Below, one piece after another: positions 51,798 to 64,000 of a DNA stretch of 64,000 bases. The number at the start of each line of letters is the position of its first letter. Position 1 is the stretch's first letter. The notes below the pieces were generated by a model that was given only the letters and a program-made list of their open reading frames with translations, was not told where the DNA came from and did no database searches. The DNA is taken from contig JACDOX010000009.1 in the NCBI GenBank assembly GCA_014549065.1, positions 9,119,192 to 9,183,191 of the forward strand. The letters are read 5' to 3'. Origin of the DNA: Cardinalis cardinalis. Lineage: Eukaryota > Chordata > Aves > Passeriformes > Cardinalidae. The translations under genes were made by a program, and so were the position numbers.

Positions 51798-54700
51798 GAT
51801 GTAGTCATAAGTTCATACTTCCTGTTGTTGTAAGCAAAGGTACTTTTAAGGTAATTCCATAGGGCAGCCAGTGACTCAGGGTGCTTTCTGTCCCTGCTGT
51901 GCATCCCTGTCATAGTACACTATAGCTGCAGGAGAGGTTGTCTGTGGAATTCAGACTCATAACTTCATTTCATGGTGGCAATCATCTTCCCAGAGAACCA
52001 CTATTATCCCTAAATTAACCTTTCCTGTGAGATGTAAGTCCTTCCTTTGTAGTAGCCTTAATGCTTGATCTTGGCTTATTCAAACAGTTTAGTTGGTATT
52101 GTTACTATTCAAAATACATCAAGTACCAGGTATGTAAAGACTAGTCTTTGCTGTTTTTTCTTCTGAGATTTCTTTTGAGTGTAATTTTCACAGGAAAGGA
52201 GAGTATGAAGTGCTAGTCATAGGAAACACAGTGCCATTTATTACTTTAGTGTAGCCTTCAGATAAATATCCTCATTTCTCTGATAGTCTTGTCACTTTGT
52301 NTGAAGAAGAGGGAAGGTCCAGAGTGTGAAGCCAGGAGAATTCTTAAGAGTGTCTCCTGGAATAAGACCAAGTAGATTCTTATTTTGGGATATNGCTGCA
52401 TATTCCAAGATAGGAAGTCAGGTTATCACATCTAAGCAGTCCTGAGGACAGAGTAGTACAAGCCTTTAGTAATACTTTTTTGTGTATTCCTGAGTAGCAA
52501 AGGGAGCTCTGTCTGTGGAGAGATGTGGAATCNGCCTCTCAATTCTCAGCTCTGTCAATTTACCTCAATCCACTGGAGAAATTAAAATTGAGAGCACAGA
52601 GGATGCTTAAAAATAAAAAGAGAGGAAAAGTGCTGCAGAAAGAGGAATGAAATATGGCTAGTTGGTAAAAGGTGACTAAGAGGAAGATGGGTATAAAAGT
52701 TTTTCTTTTGTGGAAAAAAACCAGTTCANCTGTGGAGGAGAGGAAGCTTCAGGGAATTGAAAGATGGAAATAAACCTTTCAAATTTTACAAACAGTTCAG
52801 TAATAGTTCATGTTGAAGCTGTTTTACTGAATGTGGAGTCATCTGGTTTATAAAGGAACGAGACTTTCTCCAATCATATTTACTGCAGTTTGTACAAGAG
52901 AGAGAGGTGAGTCAGAAAGAGTTTTGTGGTTGGATTTGCAGGGAACCTTGAGAGGGGAGCACCAGTATGCTGAATTTCCAAATTCAGAACCCACCATGAA
53001 ACAAACCATCTAAGTTACTGATGGGTAAGTCAGCATGATAAACAAATATTTGTGAATTACACTCCAAAAAAGAGGTCCAAAAAGTGTTTGCAGAGCTTGA
53101 ATTAAGCTAATGGCTTTTTATTTTAAATTTTGTTGAAGTCTTCTGGTACATCTTTCAATATCTNCTTAATGAGTTAATGTGTGGAATTGACTACTGACTA
53201 GTGTATTATTTGTGTAATTTATGACTCATCTGAATTCAAACCGTCAGCATTGGTGAGAGTTGTTAAAGAAAAGCTCAAATGCAATGGAATAGAGAAATAT
53301 GAGAAAAGAGTAAAGAACACGAGGTGGCTAACAGCAAAGGGTTTCAGGAAGGTGGAGAAAATTTGAGAAGGTTGTGGAAAGTGGTGTTCAAAAAGAGTCT
53401 TGGGCTTGTGAATGTGAGGACACACAACTTCTAGTAGGAGAAAGTGTGGAAAATCCCATGAGCTGCCGCGTTAATTTGAATAAAGCACTTTNTTTTCCTG
53501 CTTACAATCTGATTTCCTCTCAGATAGGACAGTCTGAATCTTACACTCAGTTACTTGTGTCATCAGTAGGATGGCATTTGTGGGATGTAATTTGATCACT
53601 CAAATGAGGTTTTGTTTTGTTGTCTAGTCATTCCTCCTAATAGAAATGATGGTCAAATATTNAGTTCTCCTCAACAGGAAGGCAGAATGGCATCCACTCC
53701 GCTTACTGCTGCCCTTCTTCCCAGCCACTTTTGATGCTCTGAAGTTAGATTTAATTCTATGTTGGATCAGGATCTAGACAGTTGTGAATTTTCTGTGAAT
53801 TTCATTAGTGTCCTGAATCATCTGTTAGTGATTCAGGAAAGTGTGCGTATTCATCAGTATATTTCACATGCAGAAGNCTTTTGAGTTATAAAGTAACTGA
53901 ACTGACTTTAAAGTTACAAAGATATTTTATTGTCTCCTTCCAAAAGNTGTACAAGCCTCTATAAAATTTAAGTTGTATAGATTTGAATGCTTGAATAATT
54001 TTAATTAGTGTCCATCCTAAAATAAGGATGTGATTGATATTTAATATTGTATATATTTCTTGGGGGTTTTTAAGAACTGGATTTGAAAAGTGTCATTGAA
54101 AGAAGAATTCAGTGCTTTTGGTTGGAGATAGATGTGTCTCATCCTAATTTCAGTGTAATTTTGTTAGACCTTCCAAGGAATTTATATAGTTTCAGCAGTT
54201 TTCCTCCAATAATAATGCTTAAGATAGACTTTTTGTTCCCACAAGACTTTCAAAATTCAGAACTACATCACTGTTACATTAGTATGCCCTTTTTTCTCTG
54301 ATACTACACATTCTTTATAATGAATGGATGAAAGGAAATTCTCTGGATGTTGTGATTATTTAAGATGCAAGCTTTTAAAAAATTTTAAATGCACTAATGG
54401 ACTTCCNTGAATAACACTGCAATTGTTCAATGAAGTTGAAAGGTTGGTGTATCAGCTTTCATGACCCTTATTCTGTTTCTTGTGATGAGCTTCACTTTGC
54501 ATCTGGCAGTTGCATTGGTACATATATTTACATTGGTTTCTGATGGATATACAGAGATGCTGAAGNAAGTGGAGATTTGTTGCTGAAGNAGTTTTACTTT
54601 GCCTTTTTCATGTGTCTAAGGGGCAAGATGGGTGGGCTTTGTCTTCTTGATACCATTTCTCATAAGCAGCCGTTTAGTCCGTGGGGGATGATGGTGTCAG

Positions 54701-55007
54701 TGGTTTGTTATCTAAGTAAGAAAATACTAGTTTTGACAGTTCCCTTAAATGTGAGTCTCATAAGAGGCATATTCTCTTGTTTAATTAAAAGTAAAATAGA
54801 AGTACATGAGTTATGTGTATTAATTTCCTTTGCCAATCCTGTGGCAAATTAATTAATCATGTTTTAATAGTGTAAGCCTAGAGGCTAACAGCTGATCTTT
54901 TTGAATCTGAATGTCTGCATTGCCAGAACGGTACAGATACAGAGGAAAAACTGTCCTATCCTTTCTCTTGGATAGAAAAATGAATTCAACAACAACAAAC
55001 CCCTACC

Positions 55008-55039
55008 AAAAAAAACCCCAAAAAAACCCCAAAAAAACC
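55008..55039. repeat. A/C-rich tandem tract, 11-bp period
   Basis: Runs of 7-8 A alternate with CCCC at an 11-base period, almost three times. An aacaacaac stretch precedes it. It is a simple repeat, possibly an old poly-A tail. Confidence 0.85.
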
Positions 55040-58000
55040 ACACATATAAAACATGGAGCACTTTAGGGTAAAATATAAATGATATATTCATAGCATATGA
55101 ACCTGAATAGCTTATGTGTCTGTGGTGCTTTTTGGGTGCTGTGCGAGTCGTTGTGGTTCTTAGCTAAGGAAGGATTAAGATAGGTACCCTCTAACCTGGT
55201 TCTGAACTATTAGACATTCAGTGCTTCCAGTTTATGTGAATAGAGCACGGACATTTTTCCATAAGTAATGTACAGGTAAGGTATAGTGATTTGTTTGATG
55301 GNAAAAGATGTGTCACACACTTAAGTCATCTGCCATTAGTTGTATGGTACAAGCATCCTAAAAGCATTGTATAATTCAGTTTTAACTGCATTATTTCCTA
55401 TACAAGGGAAGGAAATGGTGTTTGATTTCTGTTAATACAATTGGCTGCTGATACTGTTTTTTGTTTCCTGATTTTTCCTCCTTCTTTGATCTTGGGCTAA
55501 AACCTTTCCCAACAAGTCCCTTTTGCATTTCAAGTTAGTACAAAAATNTTTTTTTTGAACCCAAAGCTATAAATTTCATCAGCAGTGTGTCCAGTCCATC
55601 CTTACAGTATTTTATTACACTGAGGTTTTTTACTTTTTAAGCAAAGTATGATCTAACATGTTTTGAAATTATTAATTGAAAGTAATTCCATGGGAAAGTT
55701 TGTAATAATGCTCATGTGATAATTTTTTCCATCTGCTGTTATTAGACTATTAAATAACTGAATTTCCATCACTGACATAATTCATTTCAGAAAATAATCA
55801 TCATGAAGAATAAGCACCATCAAGAAGTAGAGATGATTTACACTCTTAGAGAACACAAGAATGTATCAGATAAGATATATTTGTATATCTATCTGTATGT
55901 ATAAATGCACAGTTCTTATGCTTGCACTTGTGAAAAGCCTGTGCATTCTTTTCTAAGTTTCATAGGCCTAACCATATATTCCCTCTNTTCTGTGTAGCTT
56001 CTGGCTTGAATGCATTTAATAGAAAATTTGTGTCAGACAGTTGTTGCTATAAATGCATTCTTTCTATTGCTAATTAAAAAAAAATCTAGTGACAGACATA
56101 GGGTGAGTTGGACTCATATTTAGTCTTGACCACTATTTTTTTTTTGTTTAATTTCTGAGGAACTTCCCCACTGAGAAAAATAATTGTAAATTTCCATGCT
56201 GTATGCACCTAACAGTCTGTTTCCTGATGAAAAATCATAAGTGATAACTTACTAGTTATTTTGTATTGTAGGTAAATAATTCCCCTTTATATCAGTAGTG
56301 ATACTGGAATGTCATTTTGTACTGGGAGCCTGCTGCTNTACTGAGATCTGCAAATAGACATAACACCACAAAAAAAAACCCCAAAACATGGCATACTTCA
56401 ACAAAGGGAAGAAAACATAACGGATCATCTGTGTCATCCATATCCTGGTAGACATAGTGATCCCTCCAGTGCATTTCTTAGTACTTCTTTCTGGTTTTAA
56501 AGCTTCTGAAGAGTGGTGATTTTCATACTTCTGGGGTCTTTTCCTTTATGCTCCTTCACAGTAAACATTCTGAAGGTGTTTATTGCATAATGTTTATTAC
56601 ACTCCTCCTCTTTGTTTTCTCTGAGTGACAGCAAAAGAGTTGCAGCAGATTACAGACCTGGGATTGAAATGCATTTTGAATATTTTCTGCATCTAAGTCA
56701 GATTCATTGTAGAAAAGACTGATATTTGGTTCCTTGTAGAATTACTTATGTGTGCTTTGGCCCATAATCCAACTCTTCTTGTCATAGTGTTTCTTCCAGT
56801 CATCAGACTCATTTATCAAAATAGGGGAGTTGAGTCACCTTTTCAGATCATTTGGCACTCAAGAGATTTGTTTGATTTTACTTTTCATGCTTCTACAAGT
56901 AATATAATTGTTACTGTAGTTTCCATTAATATTTCAGAACAAAAGTGNTAAGCCACATGCCTAAAGAGCCTTAGAGTCTTACTGTGTTAAAAGTGAATTA
57001 ATAATGAACTGAGAAAAGGAACATAATACCTTTGATTNTTGAAGTGGTTCCTCCGTAAAATAAACTGGGAAATACAGTTAAGCATGTAAATGCTNTGGAG
57101 TTAGGAATTCATATTTTCCTGCTAATCTCTTCACATGACTGTTTTATGTAATCTTCTTAATAACTAAATATAAAGGTCGCAAGATGGCTGGAAAATGCTG
57201 TCATGCAGTTCTGCTTTTGAAGTCAAAATTTATTTATGTATATTTAAGCATTAAATGGCCTTATGAAATGAGGGTTCTTCTTAGAAGAACATTATTAATT
57301 TAAAAAATGAATTAGCTCTGTTCAAAATTTCCACAAATCCAAGACATTTTTTTATTTAACCTTTTCACAGTCTCTGCCCTTCTTTAAAGTACATTCAGTC
57401 CTATATCATCTGTTACTCAGGAAGGTATTTAATACATGAGTGGGCATCATTTGCATTATACAAGAAGATTAACTTTACAAGCTCTGCTATTAATCTGAGT
57501 AGCTCTACATATTGACCTATGAAAGAACATAATTAAGTTAGCTTAATTAAGTTAGTTAATTGTTACACTCTGATGAACTTACTATTGAGAGGAAATTAAA
57601 GGCAAATAGAAAATGGCATTCATTGGTTTGAAATCATGTTTTAAAGGATTTCACAAAGATACTTTATATATAGATGACTAAAATATCTATTGTGTAATAA
57701 GCAAAGCAGATGCCATTAAAATCCCTGCAGCTTTCTCCTTTATTGCCTGACATTCATCTGTATTTCTAAAAGATATTTTAAAAGCGTGCTAAAAATTTAG
57801 AAAGTAACTGTTGTGAGTTTTTTTCCCCCAATACCCAAAAAATTGAATTCGGAAATCCTGTCTACACNTGGGCTCCAGAGAAAAGCACACCATCGGGAGT
57901 TCATTTAGTGTTATAATCTGATACTGAAGCCTCCTTTGGGGTAGAGAAAAGAATTTAAAGACCCCTAGAGCAGCAAGCAATGCCCCATCATTTGTACATT

Positions 58001-58408
58001 CTCACACATCAGCAGAAGAATGTCTTTCTCATGCAGTGATAGAGGGGAAAGGAGAGACACTCCTGGAATTTACTCTGTCAGCTGCATTTCTGTTGTCAGG
58101 AGTGCCTGCAAGTTCACTGCAGGAAAACATTCAGGGTTTCAGCACAGATCTGTGCATGGATAGACCCTCCACATGACTCCAACATCTGGGATGCATTCAT
58201 CAGTCCTGATAAGCACTGATAAGTACCCTGGAGATCATCAATTCCAAGTAGATGCAATTAATAAACAGTAAGAAAAAATGGCCAAACATGCAAAAATATG
58301 CTACAGTGATTGCTGCCAAATGAGCAGTTTATTAATCTGTGAGATTCATTAATATTACAGTGGCTTTAATTCGAAATTATTTTCTGTGAACAATTACTCT
58401 ATTCCTTG

Positions 58409-58422
58409 TTTTTTTTTTTTTT
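58409..58422. repeat. Poly-T tract
   Basis: A run of 14 T is present; another 13-T run lies at 59037-59049. Neither shows a neighbouring recognisable retroelement. Confidence 0.8.
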
Positions 58423-58871
58423 AATTTGCCAGGTCTATGCATTTTCTGAATGGCATTCTCAAAGATTTTAGGATTTCTGCTTTCTTTCTGCTGTAAAAAT
58501 TAATATTTTAACTCAAGTGAAAACAGTATTTTCCCTGAGGTATTATTCTTTGGCATTTCCAGATCACATGAAAGGGTCATTGATCTGTGGATATATTCTC
58601 TGGAAAAATAGCAGCATTGAAAGCAGGAAGGCAGTGGCATTTAGAATCACTTGTGTACAAATTTATATTCATATTCTGAAGACAGATAAGTTTGATATGC
58701 ATTCTTACAAAGAGAAAAAAAAACTTTCCTTAAATAATGCTTAATTCTTTCTTATTTAAAAAATCTGAAACAATTTTTAAAATTTATAGGCTAGGAAGAA
58801 GCAATTAAATTATAGCTACTGTATATTTTATGAGACACATTGTTTTTCTTTAACTGCTTTTACAATAAAAT

Positions 58872-58913
58872 ATTTAATTTTTATAAATTCAAATTTAATT
58901 TTTGTAAATTCAA
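58872..58913. repeat. 21-bp AT-rich tandem duplication
   Basis: Two 21-base units of the form atttaatttttataaattca(a) differ by a single A/G change. A partial caattt follows. It is a simple intronic duplication. Confidence 0.85.
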
Positions 58914-61369
58914 TTTGAAATTAGCATGTTGTTACATTTGCCCCCTTTAAAATGTTATTGGAGCTTTAAACAAATTGGTATATTCAAAGAGGAAAGAACA
59001 GCTTTGTTTTCAGCTTCAATGGCATGCTTTAAATAATTTTTTTTTTTTTATAGAGGGAGAGAGTGTAAAATTGATTGGAAAATTAGAATTAAGCAAGCCT
59101 TAGGTGGCAAAATAGGAAGAAGTTCCAGTTTAGGGCTGTTTCCCACCTTCTGAGGATTTTGATGGTTGTACTGATGTCAGTGAGCCTCAGTGGACCTGTG
59201 TGCACTATCTGGTCAGCTTTGACTGTGCTGCTTTGAGATATCCATGATGTGGCATGATGCAGTGTCACGTAAGCCACTGTTGTCATTTCCTGTGTGGCCC
59301 ATGTGATACACAATGGAAGTTCTTTCCTGGAAGAAAGTAAGTGTAGCTTCTCTCTTCAATATATTATGGGAATATTGAAACAATTTAATGTTGTATTTTT
59401 TGTTTCTTTCCTGAGGGTTTTTTGTGTTCTCTCTAATCTGTAATATTTAAGTGAAAAATTAGGCTAATACATTCTTTGGTCATTGCATGCAGTGTAAATA
59501 TTAGGGCTCACACTGCCCTGCATGAACAGAGCAGTGATCCTTTTTGTAGATGATAAATAATATCAGGAATTTCCTAATTTAATAGGATAGGTTGAAAATA
59601 TAATCAGAACCCTTTTAAGTTATTACAGGCTAGATTTGAGATAATGAAGCTTGAACAGAGTCAAAGATTCCAATGTCATCCTGAAGGTAGTGAAGATAAG
59701 CAGAGGTCAGTCAGTAGTCATTAATAACGTAGGTTCTATAGATTTTCTCTACCCTGTTGCTTTGGGGTTATCTCTAAACTGCAGTGCAATCCCAATAGTG
59801 TCCCAACGCTGCTTTGCCAAACTATTGTTACTTTACCTCTCTCTTGCTGTTAAATGGAATATTTACACACTGAAGAGTTCATATTGTCTAAATACTTCAG
59901 CACAGTAGGATCAGTGATTTGTTATTTGTTAGAGTACATCTTTTTGCTATTAGTGTGTATTTTTGTGATAGACATATATACATTAATCTACCTGAATTGA
60001 CAGTATTTTAAAACTAAATTTATATTAACTTTAAACATGTATTTTCTAAAGACTATCAAGTAGATTAGCAAACACGATTATCTTTAATAGCTGTCATTGA
60101 CCTGCTAAATCCTTTTTAAGTGAACAATTTCCTATATTTAATTTTTAAGTATGGCTACATAGCTATCATAGTCTCCCAAAATCTCTAGATGACCTGGAAT
60201 ACCCAGAACTACATATTCCATATTCTATGCTGTAGCTATGGTCTTTGTTTTACTTAGAAACTGAAGGTCTTCCTGAAAATACAGTTAAATTCAGAGAGAC
60301 TTAGACTGTGATGAGGAGTGGTGCCTTTGGAAAGCTGGTTTCCCATTAGCTGGTCCTAGGGTGTTTTACTCTGGTAAGATTCTTATTTAGTGATTGGAAT
60401 CATCACAGGAAAATAGCNCACACCTCCTGTCAATTAGGACACTTCTGTGTCCTCTCATAATGACTGCTTTGTATTATTCTGTAGTTCTGTGCATGCACAA
60501 TAAAGATGGAGATATGTCTACTGCATGACTTAGCTGGCTAAACCTATTTGCCTAAAACTCCATAGATTCTGCCAGTGCTTACCAAGGCAGATACTTGCAG
60601 AGGAATTCCCAGGGCACTGGGAAGTGGCTTTAACCTAGGGGAATGGCTGAGATGGGCTCTGCAATTCAGTGGCCACCAGACTGAGCCCACGCTGCTGCTG
60701 AAAAGGCAGTGTGTGTTCACAGACTGCCTGCCTGCTGCTCTTGTTGGAGCAGCAGGTGAGTGAGCTGGGTCGGTGGGCTGCTCTGGCAGATCATGGAGTG
60801 ATATCCATGGNGGTGGAGGACATGCATAGCTGTGTACCATGAGCTCCCTCTTCAGTCAGCATCTGCAGTTCAATGGTCCAGGGCTGACACTGAGATTGCG
60901 TTGTCATTTGGGTGCTCTGGAAAAAAAATAATTAGAATAATCTTCAAAATACTCACTAGTGTTTCTGAATTTGCTGTATTAGCCAATTCTTCTGTACTTA
61001 TCCCTTCAAAAGGAGCACTTTTTTCCCATTTAACAGCCATATTCCTATTTACCCCTCAAGAGTAGGCTTGTCATATTTGGGTTGCTCAGGAGATTGACAG
61101 AAAATAAGAGCTAATATTGTAACTAATGAAAATCCTGATTTTTTCTGCAAATTAGGATCAATTTCTGCCTGTAAGATGATTAGTTACGCAAAATTTAGAC
61201 TCCTGTTTGGTATCAAGAACCGCAAGGACTGGAATTCACACAAAGTGGTGGTGTGTCTACTTGCATCCTTGTGAAGATTTTTTGTGATAGTTATCAGGAG
61301 AGATCTTGCCAGACTATTAGTGGGTAGAGGCATATCCACACTTTGCTTGTTGGAAAACTACCAGTGTTG

Positions 61370-62133
61370 GTTTGGATTCATCAAGGCACAGGGAACCATG
61401 TATGTCCTGCTCTTGGTCACAACAACCCAATGCAATGATACAGGCTGGGTGCAGAGAGGCTGGAAAACTGCCCAGCTAAAAAGCCTCAGGGTGCTGGTGA
61501 CAGCAGTTGAATATGAGCCAACAGTGTCCAGGTGGCCAAGAAGGCCAGTGACATCCTGGATTTAACAGGGCTGCTGTGGTCAGCAGGACCAGGAGAATGA
61601 CTGTCCCCCTGTACTTGACACTGCTGAGGCCNCACCTCAAGTCCTGGGTCCAGTTTTGGGCCTTTCACAGCACGAAAGACACTGAGGTGCTGAAGAGTGT
61701 CCAGAGAAGGCAGCAGAATTGGGAAGGTCTGGAGCACAAGTCTTGGGAGGAGCAGCAAAGGATTTGGGAGTGTTTAGTCTGGAGAAAAGGAAGCTTGGGG
61801 NGACCTTAACACTCTCTACAGCCACCTGAAAGGAGGCTGCCCTGAGGTGGGGGTTGGTCTCTTCTCCCAGGTAACAAGAGACACAACCAGAAGTGGCCTC
61901 AAGTTGTACCAGGGGAGGTTTAGATAGGATGTTAGGAAAAAATGTCCTGAAAGAAAGGTTCCTCAGGGAAGTAACCGAGTTATTTCGCCATCCCTGGAGA
62001 TTTTTAAAAGACTTGTAGTTCTTGAATTTAGAGACATGGTTTACTGGTAAATTTGGCATTGGCAGGGCAATGGTTGGGCTTAGGCATCTTAGAGATTTTT
62101 TTCCACTTAAATGATTCCATAATTCCGTGATTC
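61370..62133 (+). mobile_element. CR1 LINE fragment, 5'-truncated, 3' end intact
   Basis: This is a sense-oriented CR1 3' region. Blocks in order are ggtcacaacaacccaatgca, acaggctgggtgcagag, caggtggccaagaaggcc, atcctgg, cccctgtacttgacactgct, ccagttttgggcc, gacactgaggtgctgaagag, a gtttagtctggagaaaagga block, acctgaaaggagg, ggttggtctcttctcccagg, ggcctcaagttgtaccaggg, ccatccctggaga and a tail of near-octamer units attccata, attccgtg. It carries the end of the reverse-transcriptase frame and the 3' UTR. A deletion appears near 61955 compared with the usual consensus. Stops and indels show it is dead. The short ORFs on both strands here are shadows of the element. Confidence 0.95.
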
Positions 62134-64000
62134 AGATTTCAAATCTAGGATTATAACCTGAGGATTCTATCTTAAAGCAGAAAAAAATTCAAGTACTAGA
62201 TTCTAATCTTTNGGAGACTTATAATCAAAATTCCAAAATGTGCTACCAGTGGAGAAAGTTGCCTTAAATCTGTACAGCTGACAATAGAACCATTCCCTGT
62301 ATATTTTCCAATCCTTTGATTGTACTTGCCTACATTNTCCCCCAAATTTTTAGTAGACTTTTTTCCACTGCCTATAGGCACCAGCTGTAGCTAAACTCTG
62401 TAAATCCAATATTGGTCACATGGGTATTATGAAAATAAATGTCCAGAGTTTAGGAGCATAAAGACAGGCCTTTAGAAAATACCCATTACAGAAATGTAAA
62501 AAATCAGTTAAAATAAAGGTGTTGTTGTTCTAATATATCTCTGAATCTGGGAGATATAATGCTCAAAATAGGAGACAAGATAATAAGTGCATGAAAAAAG
62601 ACAACAAAAGGGAAGGAGAAGAGATTTTTAATGCATTTTAGATGCTTATTTTTATTCTCATTTTCTGACAGTCNTTATTTATATGTTTAGCTCTGGGAAA
62701 AAAAATCTCAGTAAGTCATCATTTAAAAACAGATTCACCCACAGACTATAATTTGTGTGCATATGTGCATGCTGTGCAAACTTTTAGATGTTTTTTTCTG
62801 CAAAATGTTTCTTGTTTTAACAGTCTCTTTGTGGTTTCAAGGGTGATATTTGAATTGGGAATTGAGGCAAAGATGATAGTTTTGTTCAGTGTGTAGATAA
62901 TCCTAAAGTCACCATTTTTCATATTGTAGCCTGATAAGCAGCAGAGTAAAAATAACCCAATTTTGAAGTCATGGTATTACTTGAGAAAGCTTTTAGTGTC
63001 TGCAGAGGCATCAAGATATTCAAAAAGGGGAAGCACATTACCACCACACCTTACCAAAAAATAAATCCAATTACCCTGTTACTGTAGGAAAGATGAAGTA
63101 GAGAAAATTTCCTTCTCCACCACAAGCACGACTACAAGATCTCTCTTATGCCATGGAGTGAAATACACTTGATCCCCCCCATCCCTNCCTTAAGATCTCA
63201 TGCAAAAGCACTAAGAACTCAGAGAAAATCTGAAATCAACATTTATTTCAATTATTTTATCTCAAATCAAAAGGTCGAAGAGCTTGGTGTGTTCTTTAAA
63301 ATACTATTCCTAAAGCCTATGTTTTCTGAATTCTTCATATGATACTAAGTGTTTCAGGTGGAATTTCTTTATCTCTAAAGTACTTGTATATAATAATATT
63401 TAATTTTGGAACTGAATATGGATAAATTTGATTTGTTCATCCCTTCGTCGTGCAGTCTTCTGTGGGGCCATTGTATGTGGCAAGAAACTGGACTAGAGAA
63501 ATATTTGCTGCTGTCCATTCTAGCTCCTTATTTCTTTATGTCACAAGTTAACCTGCCAATGCTGATGTGTTGTGATGAAGCCAAGAAATTGTGCCAAAAA
63601 TTAAAACTTTTCAGATGCAGTATTACAGATGTGCTGTGCTGATTCCAGGCTGGATGTTTTTCCAGCTGAGTTTGCATCTATGAATTGTGATTTCTAGTTC
63701 ACTATTTAATACAAACATAGCACTTTGAGAAAATGTCTTAGCCAATTCTCCAGAATATTACTTTACAGCTTCCTTATTTTTTATTTACTGAATTAATGTT
63801 ACTTTCTTTTCATTTAGATCGATATGTATTGAATTTAATAAGCACAGGGTTTCAGCATTATGATCTGTGAAGCTCCCATAACACAGATTAGCAAATAATG
63901 CTGTGCAATTTAATAATATACTTTCCTTGTGGCAATCTTACCCCAATAACTTGTAATTTTGGGTATTTGTTTTTAGCTCCATAATTTGTATCATGAGTGC

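Larger units (their letters stand above)
51277..64000 (+). other. PHF14: Downstream PHF14 intron (5' part)
   Basis: AT-rich non-coding sequence follows the gtagga donor to the window end. I found no exon resembling the known PHF14 C-terminal peptide, so the last exon should lie beyond 64000. Listed contents are an (AGT)n array, an A/C tract, a 21-bp duplication, a GC-richer patch at 60570-60900 and a plus-strand CR1. The stretches 51798-55007, 55040-58408, 58914-60570 and 62134-64000 hold nothing else that I can recognise. Confidence 0.7.

Noticed and set aside
61284..62059. Several overlapping ORFs on both strands
   Set aside because: They are pieces or shadows of the degenerate CR1 copy.

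Overview
This window is vertebrate nuclear DNA from a bird, most likely a passerine. It is AT-rich, gene-poor and carries spliced coding sequence with long introns. Three truncated CR1 LINE copies of avian type are visible, plus one short SINE with a tRNA-Ile-derived head and a CR1-like tail, the kind of element known from songbirds. Nothing prokaryotic is present: no operons, no CRISPR and no dense ORFs. Nearly all short ORFs are chance or lie inside repeats.

The whole window appears to lie inside one gene on the plus strand, PHF14 (PHD finger protein 14, a chromatin reader). Two exons are supported. The first (29467-29584) encodes the second half of the C-terminal PHD zinc finger, and its protein sequence is recognisable as PHF14. 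The second (51163-51276) is a 38-codon exon in the same phase. It has a good acceptor, a weaker donor and local CpG enrichment. It encodes a serine- and acid-rich segment that I cannot match from memory, and it is probably a phase-neutral cassette exon of the PHF14 C-terminus. The rest is intron: 1-29466, 29585-51162 (about 21.6 kb) and 51277 to the window end.

The introns hold CR1 copies at 4221-4742 (minus), 11343-11960 (minus) and 61370-62133 (plus), the tRNA-Ile SINE at 48837-48962 (minus), and an ancient MIR/CORE-SINE-like fragment near 27674-27765. A GC-rich avian interspersed element at about 36140-37582 has an internal 39-bp minisatellite that runs into a 711-base assembly gap. Several simple repeats are also present. 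A few AT-rich stretches with clustered homeodomain-type or POU-type cores look like candidate conserved non-coding elements; this is inference only.

I found no novel multi-gene system. The observations most worth checking are the possible new PHF14 cassette exon, the MIR-like fossil and the unresolved minisatellite array.
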